Positions 43,678-52,060 of a DNA stretch of 64,000 bases are shown here, piece by piece. Each line of letters begins with the position of its first letter. Within the stretch, counting starts at the first letter, position 1. The position numbers were made by a program, and so were the translations under genes. The notes beneath the pieces are model-generated. The model was not told the origin of the DNA. It searched no databases and saw nothing but the letters and a program-made list of their open reading frames with translations. Source of the DNA: an uncultured Roseibium sp. (lineage in GTDB: Bacteria > Pseudomonadota > Alphaproteobacteria > Rhizobiales > Stappiaceae); NCBI RefSeq assembly GCF_963675985.1, contig NZ_OY780958.1, positions 1,798,001 to 1,862,000 of the forward strand, written 5' to 3'.

Positions 43678-45138
43678 TCAGAAGACCGGCGGGAGATGAC
43701 GGTGGCCACGATCGAGTGTGATCCAACGCGTCTGTGTGAAGGCTTCCAGCGACCAGCGGCCGCCATGCGGACTGATGCCGGAACTCTTGGCGCCGCCGAA
43801 CGGCACATGCGGTTCGTCGTTCACTGACGAACAGTTCACATGGCTGGATCCGGTCTCTAGCCTTGAGGCGATTTCCAGTCCCCTGTTCTCATCCGAGGTC
43901 ATGATGCCCGAAGAGAGGCCGTAATCCGTGTCGTTGGCGATCGCGACCGCCTCCTCGTCCGTGCGAAACGGAATGACCGGGACCACCGGGCCAAAGGTTT
44001 CGAACTGATAGATCTGCATGTCCGGCGTCACGCCGGTCAGGATCGTCGGTTCCACGTAACGCCCGTTGACACCGCCGCCGAGTACCACCTTGGCACCCTT
44101 GGCAATGGCATCCTCAAGCTGGGTTTTGACGATACCGGCCTGCTTGTCGTTGATGAGCGGACCAATGACATTGGAGCGGTCTGTGGTCGGGTCGCCAACC
44201 TTCAGCTTGCGGGCCCGCTCGATGAACATCGGCAGGAACTTGTCGTAGACTTTTTCGTGGACCAGTACCTTTTCAACGCTCATGCAGATCTGGCCCTGGT
44301 GCATGAAGGAGCCGAAGTTCGCCAGCTGCGCGGACTTTTCCAGATCCGCATCGTCACAGATGATCAGTGCATCCTTGCCACCGAGTTCGACGCAGGTCTT
44401 TTTCAGGTGGGCGCCGGCCTTAGCGGCGATCATGCGCCCGACGGCGGTGGAGCCGGTAAAGGACACGCCCTTGATGATCGGATTTTCGATCAGTTCGTCG
44501 CCGATTTCACCGATGTTGTCCCGCGAGCACGTCACCACGTTGAAAGCGCCTTCTGGAAGGCCGATGGCATCGAAAACCTCGGCAAAGAAGATGCCTCCGC
44601 AATACGGGGTCTCCTCGGACGGTTTCAGAACGATGGAATTGCCGGCAACCATCGGGATGGCAAAGCCACGGGAACTGAGGATACCGGGGAAATTCCAGGG
44701 TGATATGACCGAAATGACGCCCATCGGAACACGGACGGCCATGGACACCTTTCCATGTTCCGACGGTAGGACTTCACCGATCGACTGGTAGGCCATGGCC
44801 GCGGCCGCCCGGAACACGGTGGCAATGAAACCGGCTTCGAACATGCCCTTGCCCCACCAGCCGCCGCCTTCGGCCTGAAGGGCGGCACAAAGATCATCTT
44901 TACGCCGGTCGCATTCATCGGCAGCCTTGAGCATGAAGTTGGCGCGTTCGGTGAAGGGCAACTGGGACCATTCCGAAAATCCATCCTGTGCGGCCTGGAT
45001 GGTTCGGCGAACGTCGTTGATGTCCATGTCGGCGATATTGGCCCAGACCTGGTCGTTTCCGGGATTCATGTCCGGGAATGTCCTGGCGGTCCTGTGCCAG
45101 CTACCGCCTGCGTAGTAACTGTCAAAAACGCGTGCCAT
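43678..45138 (-). CDS. Aldehyde dehydrogenase, aromatic-aldehyde type
   Basis: This 486-residue NAD(P)+-dependent dehydrogenase of the ALDH superfamily has Glu251 in VELGGKDA, catalytic Cys285 in HQGQICMS, and the SPWNFP cofactor segment. Sequence style (YYAGGSWH, GQICMSVEKVLVHEKVYD) is closest to benzaldehyde/vanillin dehydrogenases. It starts 2 bases after livF. The context suggests oxidation of an imported aromatic aldehyde or of the SDR product. Confidence 0.88.
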   Translation of the reverse strand: MARVFDSYYAGGSWHRTARTFPDMNPGNDQVWANIADMDINDVRRTIQAAQDGFSEWSQLPFTERANFMLKAADECDRRKDDLCAALQAEGGGWWGKGMFEAGFIATVFRAAAAMAYQSIGEVLPSEHGKVSMAVRVPMGVISVISPWNFPGILSSRGFAIPMVAGNSIVLKPSEETPYCGGIFFAEVFDAIGLPEGAFNVVTCSRDNIGEIGDELIENPIIKGVSFTGSTAVGRMIAAKAGAHLKKTCVELGGKDALIICDDADLEKSAQLANFGSFMHQGQICMSVEKVLVHEKVYDKFLPMFIERARKLKVGDPTTDRSNVIGPLINDKQAGIVKTQLEDAIAKGAKVVLGGGVNGRYVEPTILTGVTPDMQIYQFETFGPVVPVIPFRTDEEAVAIANDTDYGLSSGIMTSDENRGLEIASRLETGSSHVNCSSVNDEPHVPFGGAKSSGISPHGGRWSLEAFTQTRWITLDRGHRHLPPVF

Positions 45139-45140
45139 GG

Positions 45141-46331
45141 CTATTTCTCCACCTTTTCCAAATTTCCTCCCGGACCGCGCCGGTAAACCTCGACAGTGCT
45201 CTTTCGATACACTTCGATTTCGGGGAGCGGTGCGCTTTCCGGACGCGCGGCCATTCGGCGGGAGACGTAAGACGGGCCTCCGGACCGGGCGGCCTGCGCG
45301 GACTCTTCCATGCTTGCCAGCAGTTTCGAGACCTCTGGATCATCGGCGATCCTGTAAGACGAACCGCTGCTGCGTGAGGTAAAGGTCGGTCCCGTAGCCG
45401 GGGGCGCAGGCGTCGCCGGAGCGTTTACCGGGGGGCTCACCTTCGTCTTGCCCGCCGCACGGGCAACGAGCGCACTGATGGACTCTCCAGCGAAGGTGTC
45501 GGCCGAAACAGCCGCTGACGGTCGCGCGCGCGGCCGGACAAAGGCCTTCTCTGTCTCAGCCGCTGCCGGAGCCGTTGCGCCCGCCGCTTTCCCGCCGCCA
45601 GCCGACCCGGATTCGCCGGCCGCGCCACCCAGGTAGGCGGCCTGCACCGCCGGATCATTCAACAGAGCCTCGGCGCTGTTCTGGCCGGTGATCTCACCGT
45701 TTTCCAGGAGAAAGCCGCGGTCCGCAATCGCCAAAGATTGCTTGGCGTTCTGCTCGACAAGCAGGACCCCCATGCCGCTCTCGGTAATATGTTTCAGGCT
45801 CTGGAAGAGCTCCTTGCACAGGATCGGCGACAAGCCGAGAGACGGTTCGTCCAGCATCAGGATTTTTGGATCGGCCATGATGGCACGGCCGATCGCAACC
45901 ATTTGCTGTTCGCCTCCCGACATGGTCCGTGCGATCTGGCTGCGGCGTTCCTTCAATTTGGGAAAGAGATCATAGACCCGGGCGAGATTTTCCTGCTGTC
46001 GCAGTCGCGCGTGCTTCGAATACGCGCCGAGCTGCAGGTTCTCCCCAACCGTCAGGTCACCGAAAATTCCGCGGCCTTCGGGGACGAAAGCGATGCCGCG
46101 CTCGACGATCTCGTCCGGCGTGACACCGGCCAGGGGCTCGCCGTCCAGGAAGACATCCCCCTGAACCTGCCCCTCGCACATGCCCGCTACGGCTCGCAGA
46201 AGCGTGCTTTTACCTGCCCCATTTGCACCCAGAATGACGACGATTTCGCCTTCATCTACATTGATGGAAACGCCGGCGAGCGCCCGATGCATTCCATAGG
46301 CGGCCGAGAGATTATGAATTTCCAGCATCAT
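45141..46331 (-). CDS. livF: Branched-chain-type ABC transporter ATPase LivF with long C-terminal extension
   Basis: Residues 1-235 form a complete LivF ATPase: Walker A GANGAGKST (35-43), signature MSGGE (137-141), Walker B ILMLDEP (157-163). Ordinary LivF ends about here. This protein continues for about 160 residues rich in Ala, Pro, Ser and Arg, ending with repeated VYR segments (EIEVYRKSTVEVYRRGPGG). The extension has no known function that I can see. The ATG overlaps the livG stop (ATGA). Confidence 0.9.
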   Translation of the reverse strand: MMLEIHNLSAAYGMHRALAGVSINVDEGEIVVILGANGAGKSTLLRAVAGMCEGQVQGDVFLDGEPLAGVTPDEIVERGIAFVPEGRGIFGDLTVGENLQLGAYSKHARLRQQENLARVYDLFPKLKERRSQIARTMSGGEQQMVAIGRAIMADPKILMLDEPSLGLSPILCKELFQSLKHITESGMGVLLVEQNAKQSLAIADRGFLLENGEITGQNSAEALLNDPAVQAAYLGGAAGESGSAGGGKAAGATAPAAAETEKAFVRPRARPSAAVSADTFAGESISALVARAAGKTKVSPPVNAPATPAPPATGPTFTSRSSGSSYRIADDPEVSKLLASMEESAQAARSGGPSYVSRRMAARPESAPLPEIEVYRKSTVEVYRRGPGGNLEKVEK

Positions 46332-47062
46332 TCATCCCCCAGATAGGCCCGGATCACCTCCGGATCCGACAGGACGTCATGGGGTGTTCCCTCGGCGATC
46401 TTGGCACCTGAATTCATCACCACACAGCGGTCGCACAACGAGCGGATCGCATCCATCACATGTTCCACGAGTATGATGGTGCGTCCCTCCCGTCGCAGTT
46501 CCGAGATCAGTTCGATGCCTTGCTGCAATTCTGTCGGGTTGAGCCCGGCCAGCCATTCGTCGAGAAGCAGGACCTCCGGCTCGCCGGCGAGCGCACGGGC
46601 AAGCTCCAGGCGCTTCTGGTCGATGTAGGTCAGCGACCCGACCGGCAGGTGCATCTGTTCGCCGAGCCCGATGCGCTCCAGGAGGCCCCGTGCGAAGGTT
46701 TCCGCCTCGGTGCCCCAGCGTTTGCGATAACCGAACGCCGCACCGGCGACCACATTGTCGACGAGGTTCAACCCCGGAAGCACCCGGACCAGCTGGAAGG
46801 TACGGGAGATGCCGAGCCGGGCGATCTGGTGAGCCGCCAGGCCACTCAATCGCTGGCCGTTCATGGTGATCGATCCGTCCGATGGCGGAAAGGCTCCGGA
46901 TATGAGGTTCATCGTCGTGGTCTTGCCCGAGCCGTTCGGCCCGATCAGCCCCAGAACCTCATGTTCGTGGACATCGAAGGTCATGTTGTCGACCGCGACA
47001 AGACCGCCGAAACGTTTGGTCAGGCCCTGAACCTTGAGAAGAGTACGTCCCGGTTTGGTCAT
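46328..47062 (-). CDS. livG: Branched-chain-type ABC transporter ATPase LivG
   Basis: This 244-residue ATPase has Walker A GPNGSGKTT, the LivG-typical DNMTFDVHEHEVLGLIGPN and YIDQKRLELARALAGEPEVLLLDEWLAGLNP. The position usually held by the LSGGQ signature reads SLTYIDQKR, a departure also seen in some LivG proteins of this class. It overlaps livM (ATGA) and livF. Confidence 0.92.
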   Translation of the reverse strand: MTKPGRTLLKVQGLTKRFGGLVAVDNMTFDVHEHEVLGLIGPNGSGKTTTMNLISGAFPPSDGSITMNGQRLSGLAAHQIARLGISRTFQLVRVLPGLNLVDNVVAGAAFGYRKRWGTEAETFARGLLERIGLGEQMHLPVGSLTYIDQKRLELARALAGEPEVLLLDEWLAGLNPTELQQGIELISELRREGRTIILVEHVMDAIRSLCDRCVVMNSGAKIAEGTPHDVLSDPEVIRAYLGDE

Positions 47063-47985
47063 CCGTGCCTCCTCTTTGCGAGCTTTTCAATGAGGCCGAC
47101 GAAACCGTTCGGGATGAAGTAGACGATCACCAGGAACGACAGGCCGAGGTAAAAGGTCGTTGCGTTGGGAAACGACACACTGATTGTTTCCCAGATCAGC
47201 GTGAAGGGAATGACGCCAACGATCGGGCCCCAAAGCCTCTGAGTGCCGCCGAGTAGCGCCATGATCACGACCATAAAGCTGAGTTCGGGCGAGAACACCA
47301 GGTTGGGCTCGATGTAGGAATAACGCGGTGCAATCACCACACCGACCAGCGCGGTGAAATAGCCGGTGATCATGAAGAGTGCGACCTTGGCGGCGGCCGT
47401 GTTGATGCCGAGGTGTTTCGCGACACCCTCGTCATTGCCGATGATCTTCATGGCAAAGCCCAGGCGCGAACGCTCGATCAGCCAGCCGATCAGATAGACG
47501 ACGGCAGCGATGGCAAGCAGCATCCAGTAGATGTGGGCCTCGGTAAAATCCGTGAGGACGTAGAGACCTCGGGAGCCGAGAAAGTTGTTCTGCACCCACG
47601 ACACAAGACCGCGGATCATTTCCGCAAGGCCAAGCGTGAAGATAACGAAGTAGATCCCCGACAGGCGCAACGTCGCGGCCCCAACCAGGGCAGCCAGGAT
47701 AACGGCGACGAACGGCGCGACCGCGGCCATGACCCAGAAATTGATGTCATAGTCGCTCATCCCGGTGGCTACGAGATATCCCCCGATGCCGAAGAAGGCC
47801 CCGGTTGCCAGCGAGATATAGTGGGTCGGCCCGGAAAACAGGGTCCAGGCTGTGGCGAGCGCGATGTACATCATCGCCGTCACCGCGATCGACAGCCAGT
47901 AGCCGTCGGTCACCAGGGGGACGCAGGCCGCAAGCACCACCAGGCATGCGCCCAGGCCGATTTCTTTCAAGCCATTACCCGTCAT
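47059..47985 (-). CDS. livM: Branched-chain-type ABC transporter permease LivM
   Basis: This 308-residue permease has about nine membrane segments and the LivM patterns YISLATGAFFGIGGY, RLSGIYFVIFTLGLAEM and GGTQRLWGPIVGVIPFTLI. ATG at 47985 overlaps the livH stop (ATGA), which decides the start against a much longer in-frame extension. Confidence 0.92.
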   Translation of the reverse strand: MTGNGLKEIGLGACLVVLAACVPLVTDGYWLSIAVTAMMYIALATAWTLFSGPTHYISLATGAFFGIGGYLVATGMSDYDINFWVMAAVAPFVAVILAALVGAATLRLSGIYFVIFTLGLAEMIRGLVSWVQNNFLGSRGLYVLTDFTEAHIYWMLLAIAAVVYLIGWLIERSRLGFAMKIIGNDEGVAKHLGINTAAAKVALFMITGYFTALVGVVIAPRYSYIEPNLVFSPELSFMVVIMALLGGTQRLWGPIVGVIPFTLIWETISVSFPNATTFYLGLSFLVIVYFIPNGFVGLIEKLAKRRHG

Positions 47986-48845
47986 GTCGCGCGCTTCCCG
48001 AACAGGCCCTGCGGGCGGAACAGAAGAATGCCGAGGAAGATCAGGTAGGCGGAAACGAGGGTCAGGCCCGGATCTATCAAGGTGGCAACGGCGGTTTCCA
48101 CGAGACCGAGCAGCAAGGCGGCGATAATCGACCCGCGCATGTCGCCGACGCCGCCCATGATGACGATGATCAACGCCTTCATTGTGAAGATGACACCGAC
48201 GGAGGCGTCCAGGGTGATAAACGTCGAAATCAGGGTGCCACCTGCTGCTGTCACCGCCCCACCAAGTGCAAAGGACAGAGCGGAAATGCGGGGAACGTTG
48301 ATGCCGACCAGCTTGGCTGCTTCCGTGTTGACCGAAACCGCCCGGACCGCCGTTCCCGGACGGGTGAAATTCAACCAAAGCACCAGTGCGACGCCGATGA
48401 TCACGGCGACGACGAACGCCACGAACCGGTTCAGCGCGACCGTGGTGCCGAGAATTTTGAAGGGATTGGCGAGATAGGAATAGGTGAAGTACTCCCCGTG
48501 GATTGCAACCATGATGCCGACGAGCGCAAAGCTCATTCCGAAAGTGGCCAGGATTGAATCGACTTCAAGCTGCCCCTGGTTCTTCGCGCGCTTGACGAGC
48601 GGGCGCAGCAGAAGCTGATAGATAAGCCAGTTGCCGACGAAAGCGAGCGGGGCGACCATGATCATGGTCAGTACGGGACTGAGTTGAGCGGCGGTGAAGA
48701 GCCAGAAAGCGGCCAATGCGCCAAGTACCAGCATTTCACCACTGGCCAGATTCATGATGCGGGCAACACCGTATTGCAGGTTGAGCCCCATCGCCACGAG
48801 CGCATAGGTGCCACCAAGCAACAGGCCGGAAACCAGAATATCCAT
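47982..48845 (-). CDS. livH: Branched-chain-type ABC transporter permease LivH
   Basis: This 287-residue permease starts with the family pattern MDILVSGLLLGGTYALVAMGLNLQYGVARIMNLASGEM and has IMGGVGDMRGSIIAALLLGLVE near the end. An upstream ATG at 48890 lies inside the intercistronic hairpin and is less likely. Confidence 0.91.
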   Translation of the reverse strand: MDILVSGLLLGGTYALVAMGLNLQYGVARIMNLASGEMLVLGALAAFWLFTAAQLSPVLTMIMVAPLAFVGNWLIYQLLLRPLVKRAKNQGQLEVDSILATFGMSFALVGIMVAIHGEYFTYSYLANPFKILGTTVALNRFVAFVVAVIIGVALVLWLNFTRPGTAVRAVSVNTEAAKLVGINVPRISALSFALGGAVTAAGGTLISTFITLDASVGVIFTMKALIIVIMGGVGDMRGSIIAALLLGLVETAVATLIDPGLTLVSAYLIFLGILLFRPQGLFGKRAT

Positions 48846-48875
48846 CGCGGTCTGCTTGTTCGATCGAAGAGAGAT

Positions 48876-48900
48876 TCCGGAGCCCTGCATAGGCTCCGGA
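48876..48900 (-). promoter_or_regulatory. Intercistronic stem-loop between the binding-protein gene and livH
   Basis: A 9-bp perfect stem (TCCGGAGCC with GGCTCCGGA) with a 7-base loop lies 30 bases after the binding-protein stop. No T-run follows. Such hairpins after binding-protein genes commonly stabilise the upstream message so that more binding protein than permease is made. Confidence 0.6.
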
Positions 48901-48929
48901 TCCAACAAGGGGCGAGTTCAGCGGAAGGG

Positions 48930-50141
48930 TTAGTTCCAGCCTTCCTTCAGGCGAACCGGGGCTGCACCGTCGATGTTGACGGCATCGACGCCACGGAAGA
49001 CCCCGTCCTGCCACTGGCCGACAGTCCAGTACTTGCGGGAATTCTGGTCCTCGAACTTCAGCTCACCCATAACGGTATCGAAGCTGTGGTCCTTGATGTA
49101 CTGAGTGACCTTCTCGCGATCGGCTTCACCGACGCCTTCGATCGCCTGCGTCAGGACTTCCAGAGCGGCGTAGGTGTTGGCAGATGCCCAGTAATCCGGC
49201 TCCTTGCCGGTGACTTCCTTGTGCCGCTTCCGGTAGGCAGCGATCTTCGGATCGTCCGGATTGGTGCCGCCGGCCCCAAGGACGTTGTTGATCTTGGAAC
49301 CGAACTTGCCGCCATAAGCCGGGAAGGCTGTCGCGACGGCCGTGTAAAAGGCCTTGACCTGGAAATCCTCGATGATTGCCTGTTCGGTCAGCCCGAACGT
49401 GTCCGGCGGGTAGGACCATGCAACGAAGGCATCCGGATTTGTGGCCTTGGCCCCCTTGATGATCGGGGAAAGATCCGGGGTGCCGAGCGGATAGGATTTG
49501 TCATAGACGATCTCGAACCCAGCTTCGGTGAACAGCGGACGGGCAACGTCCGCCAGTTCGATCCCAAAGGCATCCGCAACGTTGACCATGGCGATCTTGT
49601 TGCCGATGTCCCCCTTTTCGCGAAGGCCGGAAAGCACGTTGACCACGCCCTGCACGAAATCCGTGGTCGAACCAAGCGTGAAGAACAGGCCGGGATAGCG
49701 GCCGGTCAGCTCACCGATCTGATCGCTGATCGAGGTAACCGCGATTTGCGGATAGCCGTATTTGGCGTAGATCGGCGCCGCTGCCACGTTGAAGCCTGTC
49801 CCATAAGGCGCGACGATGAAGTCGACCTTATCCTGGGTTGCAAGGCGTTGAGCGGCCTTGATGTGTTCGCCCGGATTGGTCTTGTCATCATACTCGATGA
49901 TCTCGACCATCTTCTGGCCGTCCTTAAGCTTCAGACCGCCACGATCATTCACTTCCTTGGCCCACAGTTCGATGTTCGGCCACTGCGACACGGTCGCGCC
50001 ACCTGCCAGCGGACCGGTCTTCGGAGCCACCGCCCCGATCTTGATCGTGTCAGCAGCAAGCGCGGAAAAGGAAATCAGACCGGCAGTCCCAATAACCGCC
50101 AGGCCCGTCGACAAGCGGGCAATCACTTCACGTCTGTTCAT
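48930..50141 (-). CDS. ABC transporter substrate-binding protein, amino-acid/aromatic type
   Basis: This 403-residue periplasmic protein has a signal peptide starting MNRREVIARLSTGLAVIGTAG (Tat-like double Arg) and ending SALAAD, and a type I periplasmic-binding fold (GAVAPKTGPLAGGA; KDGQKMVEIIEYDDKTNPGEHIKAAQRL). Ligand is not determinable here. Proteins of this class bind branched-chain amino acids, amides or aromatic acids, and the linked dehydrogenases favour an aromatic ligand. GGGAGGAG precedes the ATG. Confidence 0.88.
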   Translation of the reverse strand: MNRREVIARLSTGLAVIGTAGLISFSALAADTIKIGAVAPKTGPLAGGATVSQWPNIELWAKEVNDRGGLKLKDGQKMVEIIEYDDKTNPGEHIKAAQRLATQDKVDFIVAPYGTGFNVAAAPIYAKYGYPQIAVTSISDQIGELTGRYPGLFFTLGSTTDFVQGVVNVLSGLREKGDIGNKIAMVNVADAFGIELADVARPLFTEAGFEIVYDKSYPLGTPDLSPIIKGAKATNPDAFVAWSYPPDTFGLTEQAIIEDFQVKAFYTAVATAFPAYGGKFGSKINNVLGAGGTNPDDPKIAAYRKRHKEVTGKEPDYWASANTYAALEVLTQAIEGVGEADREKVTQYIKDHSFDTVMGELKFEDQNSRKYWTVGQWQDGVFRGVDAVNIDGAAPVRLKEGWN

Positions 50142-50208
50142 GTCACTCCTCCCTGAGCAGACCGGCGCCTCAAGCATACCTCCCGAAGCCTGGGCACCAA
50201 CCGCTGGA

Positions 50209-50237
50209 ATTTATGCATTCTGGATCCAAAATGACAA
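50209..50237 (-). promoter_or_regulatory. Promoter of the transporter unit with FCD-regulator site
   Basis: On the minus strand TTGTCA (50237-50232) and ATAAAT (50214-50209) are separated by 17 bases. The spacer holds TGGATCCA (50221-50228), the core also found in front of the divergent regulator gene. Confidence 0.55.
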
Positions 50238-50293
50238 GTCCAATTCGATTTTCTGGCAGTTCTTGAGAAATACTCCTTAATATTGCCGTGTAA

Positions 50294-50334
50294 TTGGATC
50301 CATATTGACAGGGTATGTATCCAAAAATTATAGT
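50294..50334 (+). promoter_or_regulatory. Promoter and inverted-repeat operator of the FCD regulator
   Basis: The arms TTGGATCCATA (50294-50304) and TATGTATCCAA (50314-50324) are inverted repeats matching at 10 of 11 positions, around TTGACA (50305-50310). TATAGT (50329-50334) follows 18 bases later. The operator surrounds the -35 element, so autorepression is likely. The predicted transcript start falls at or beside ATG 50341. Confidence 0.65.
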
Positions 50335-50340
50335 CGTTCA

Positions 50341-51093
50341 ATGAAAAGTTATGCGGATAGCGAGCCAGTCCTCGAGGCGATCGAATCCTTCGAAAGACCC
50401 GCGGGTTCCACGGGAAGCCAGACAACATCCGACAAACGGGTGCTGACGGCGCTCCGTAGACTGATCATGGACGGCAGCATTCCATCCGGTGCGAAGATCA
50501 CCGAGGTCTGCCTGTCATCGCTGCTGAAAGTATCGCGCACGCCCATCCGCCTGGCGCTCAAGACCCTGGAAGTCGAGGGATTAATCCAGAAACGGGACGG
50601 CCGGGGCTATACGGTTTGCGACCTGGACTTTGACGACCTCTCCAAGGCCTACGAAGTTCGTGGCGTTCTGGAGGGTCTTGCCGCCCGACGCCTGGCCATG
50701 AGCGGCCTCGCCCCGGATGTGGAGATCAAACTCCGCAGGTCACTGCAACTGACGAGCGAAGCCGTCAGTCTGATCGGTGCTCATGACTTTCACGGTGTGG
50801 ACTTGTACCAGGAGGGGAACACCCTTTTTCATGAAACGATCCTGGACGCGTGCGACAACACCTTTGTCCCCTTCACACTGACACGGCTGGAAAACCTGCC
50901 ACTCGTCAAACCGGGCACGCTGGTTTTCAATTCGGAGAACTTCGACATGGAATTCCAGCGCCTGACCATAGGTCACGGCCAGCATCTGATCGTTTTCGAT
51001 GCCATCACAAAAAGAGACCCGGCACGAGCGGAAGCCATGATGCGTGAGCACTCCCACGCAACAGTCAATTATTCCATGCTGTTTTCAAAGTAG
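50341..51093 (+). CDS. GntR-family transcription regulator, FCD type
   Basis: This 250-residue protein has a winged-helix DNA-binding domain (residues about 28-95: ALRRLIMDGSIPSGAKITEVCLSSLLKVSRTPIRLALKTLEVEGLIQKRDGRGYTV) and an FCD ligand domain (residues about 100-235) with Arg/His residues typical of metal or acid binding (LFHETILDACDN; GHGQHLIVFDAI). It is divergent from the transporter unit and probably represses it. ATG 50341 coincides with the predicted transcript start, so the message may be leaderless. A TTG at 50305 lies inside the promoter and is rejected. Confidence 0.88.
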   Translation: MKSYADSEPVLEAIESFERPAGSTGSQTTSDKRVLTALRRLIMDGSIPSGAKITEVCLSSLLKVSRTPIRLALKTLEVEGLIQKRDGRGYTVCDLDFDDLSKAYEVRGVLEGLAARRLAMSGLAPDVEIKLRRSLQLTSEAVSLIGAHDFHGVDLYQEGNTLFHETILDACDNTFVPFTLTRLENLPLVKPGTLVFNSENFDMEFQRLTIGHGQHLIVFDAITKRDPARAEAMMREHSHATVNYSMLFSK

Positions 51094-51115
51094 GACTGCG
51101 CAGACCACGTTCGGT

Positions 51116-51568
51116 CTACAGCCGATCGAACTCCTCAAGGATGTCCAGCAGCTGGTCTATCTTTTCCTTGCCGATCACCGTCTCGATATGGATTGCGAGC
51201 CGCTTCGCCTCGTCCAGATTGTCGAGAATGATCTTTTGGCCGGCCGGGGTAATGGCCACCGTCTGGCGGCGCCGGTCGGACGGATCGGCCTGCCGGGTCA
51301 CCAGCCCCTTTTCGAGCAACGTCTGAACAATCCGCGTCTGGCTGGGCAGGAGCAGGCTGGCGTTCTCGGACAGTTTGGTCGAATCGAGCGGTCCCAAATC
51401 ATCCAGGACACGCAGAATGCGCCACTGCTGTTCTGTCAATCCTGAGTTCGACAGCATTTCCCTGATCGGGCCCATGACCTTTTCACGCGCCCGGATCAAC
51501 GCGATCGGCAAAGACCGCGCCGTCGATGGCAACTTGCGGCTGTTGGGGCTGTCTGATTCTCCGTCCAT
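51116..51568 (-). CDS. hpaR: Homoprotocatechuate operon regulator HpaR (MarR family)
   Basis: This protein of about 150 residues has the HpaR pattern STARSLPIALIRAREKVMGPIREMLSNSGLTEQQWRILRVLDDLG and a winged helix (LLLPSQTRIVQTLLEKGLVTRQADPSDRRRQTVAITPAG). HpaR represses the hpa operon until a 4-hydroxyphenylacetate-type ligand binds. It is divergent from hpaF. The start is uncertain: ATG 51568, or a TTG at 51595 nine codons upstream. Confidence 0.88.
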   Translation of the reverse strand: MDGESDSPNSRKLPSTARSLPIALIRAREKVMGPIREMLSNSGLTEQQWRILRVLDDLGPLDSTKLSENASLLLPSQTRIVQTLLEKGLVTRQADPSDRRRQTVAITPAGQKIILDNLDEAKRLAIHIETVIGKEKIDQLLDILEEFDRL

Positions 51569-51612
51569 ACTCCCGAAAATATCGGCTAATTTCAAAAATT
51601 CATACCCATTGA

Positions 51613-51650
51613 TTGACAGGCGCTCACCAGTTATTTAACATATTAAATAA
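51613..51650 (+). promoter_or_regulatory. hpa operon promoter with overlapping palindrome (HpaR operator candidate)
   Basis: TTGACA (51613-51618), 17 bases, then TAACAT (51636-51641). A perfect palindrome TTATTTAA-CATA-TTAAATAA (51631-51650) covers the -10 region and the start of transcription. This is the expected shape and position for a MarR-type repressor site between hpaR and hpaF. Confidence 0.75.
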
Positions 51651-51670
51651 TAACAAAACGGGAGGATGAT

Positions 51671-52057
51671 GTGCCGCATATCATCATCGAATATTCAGCG
51701 AATCTGGAAGATACGCTCGATATGGCGGCCTTTTGCGAACATTTGCGCAAGACGGCTGCGGGCATCGACGCGTTTCCAACGCCAGGTATCCGGGTACGGG
51801 CTTTCAAAGCGGACCATTACGCCATCGCTGACGGCAATCCGGATCATGCCTTCCTGGACATTTCCCTGCGCCTGAGAGGCGGCCGCTCCGACGAGGTCAA
51901 GAAGGCCTCGACGGAGGAAATGTTCGCCGCCATCACATCCTATCTCGCGCCCACGCTCGAAAGCCGGTCGCTCGCGATCTCGTTTGAAATGCGCGACATC
52001 GATCCGGAACTTTCGCCCAAGACCGGAACAATCCGTAAGTACCTGAAGGATTCTTGA
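51671..52057 (+). CDS. hpaF: 5-carboxymethyl-2-hydroxymuconate delta-isomerase
   Basis: This 128-residue enzyme of the tautomerase superfamily begins MPHIIIEYSANLED. Pro2 becomes the catalytic N-terminal residue after Met removal. It isomerises 5-carboxymethyl-2-hydroxymuconate before decarboxylation in homoprotocatechuate breakdown. The GTG start has GGGAGG 7 bases upstream. It is the first gene of the operon. Confidence 0.93.
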   Translation: MPHIIIEYSANLEDTLDMAAFCEHLRKTAAGIDAFPTPGIRVRAFKADHYAIADGNPDHAFLDISLRLRGGRSDEVKKASTEEMFAAITSYLAPTLESRSLAISFEMRDIDPELSPKTGTIRKYLKDS

Positions 52058-52060
52058 AAC

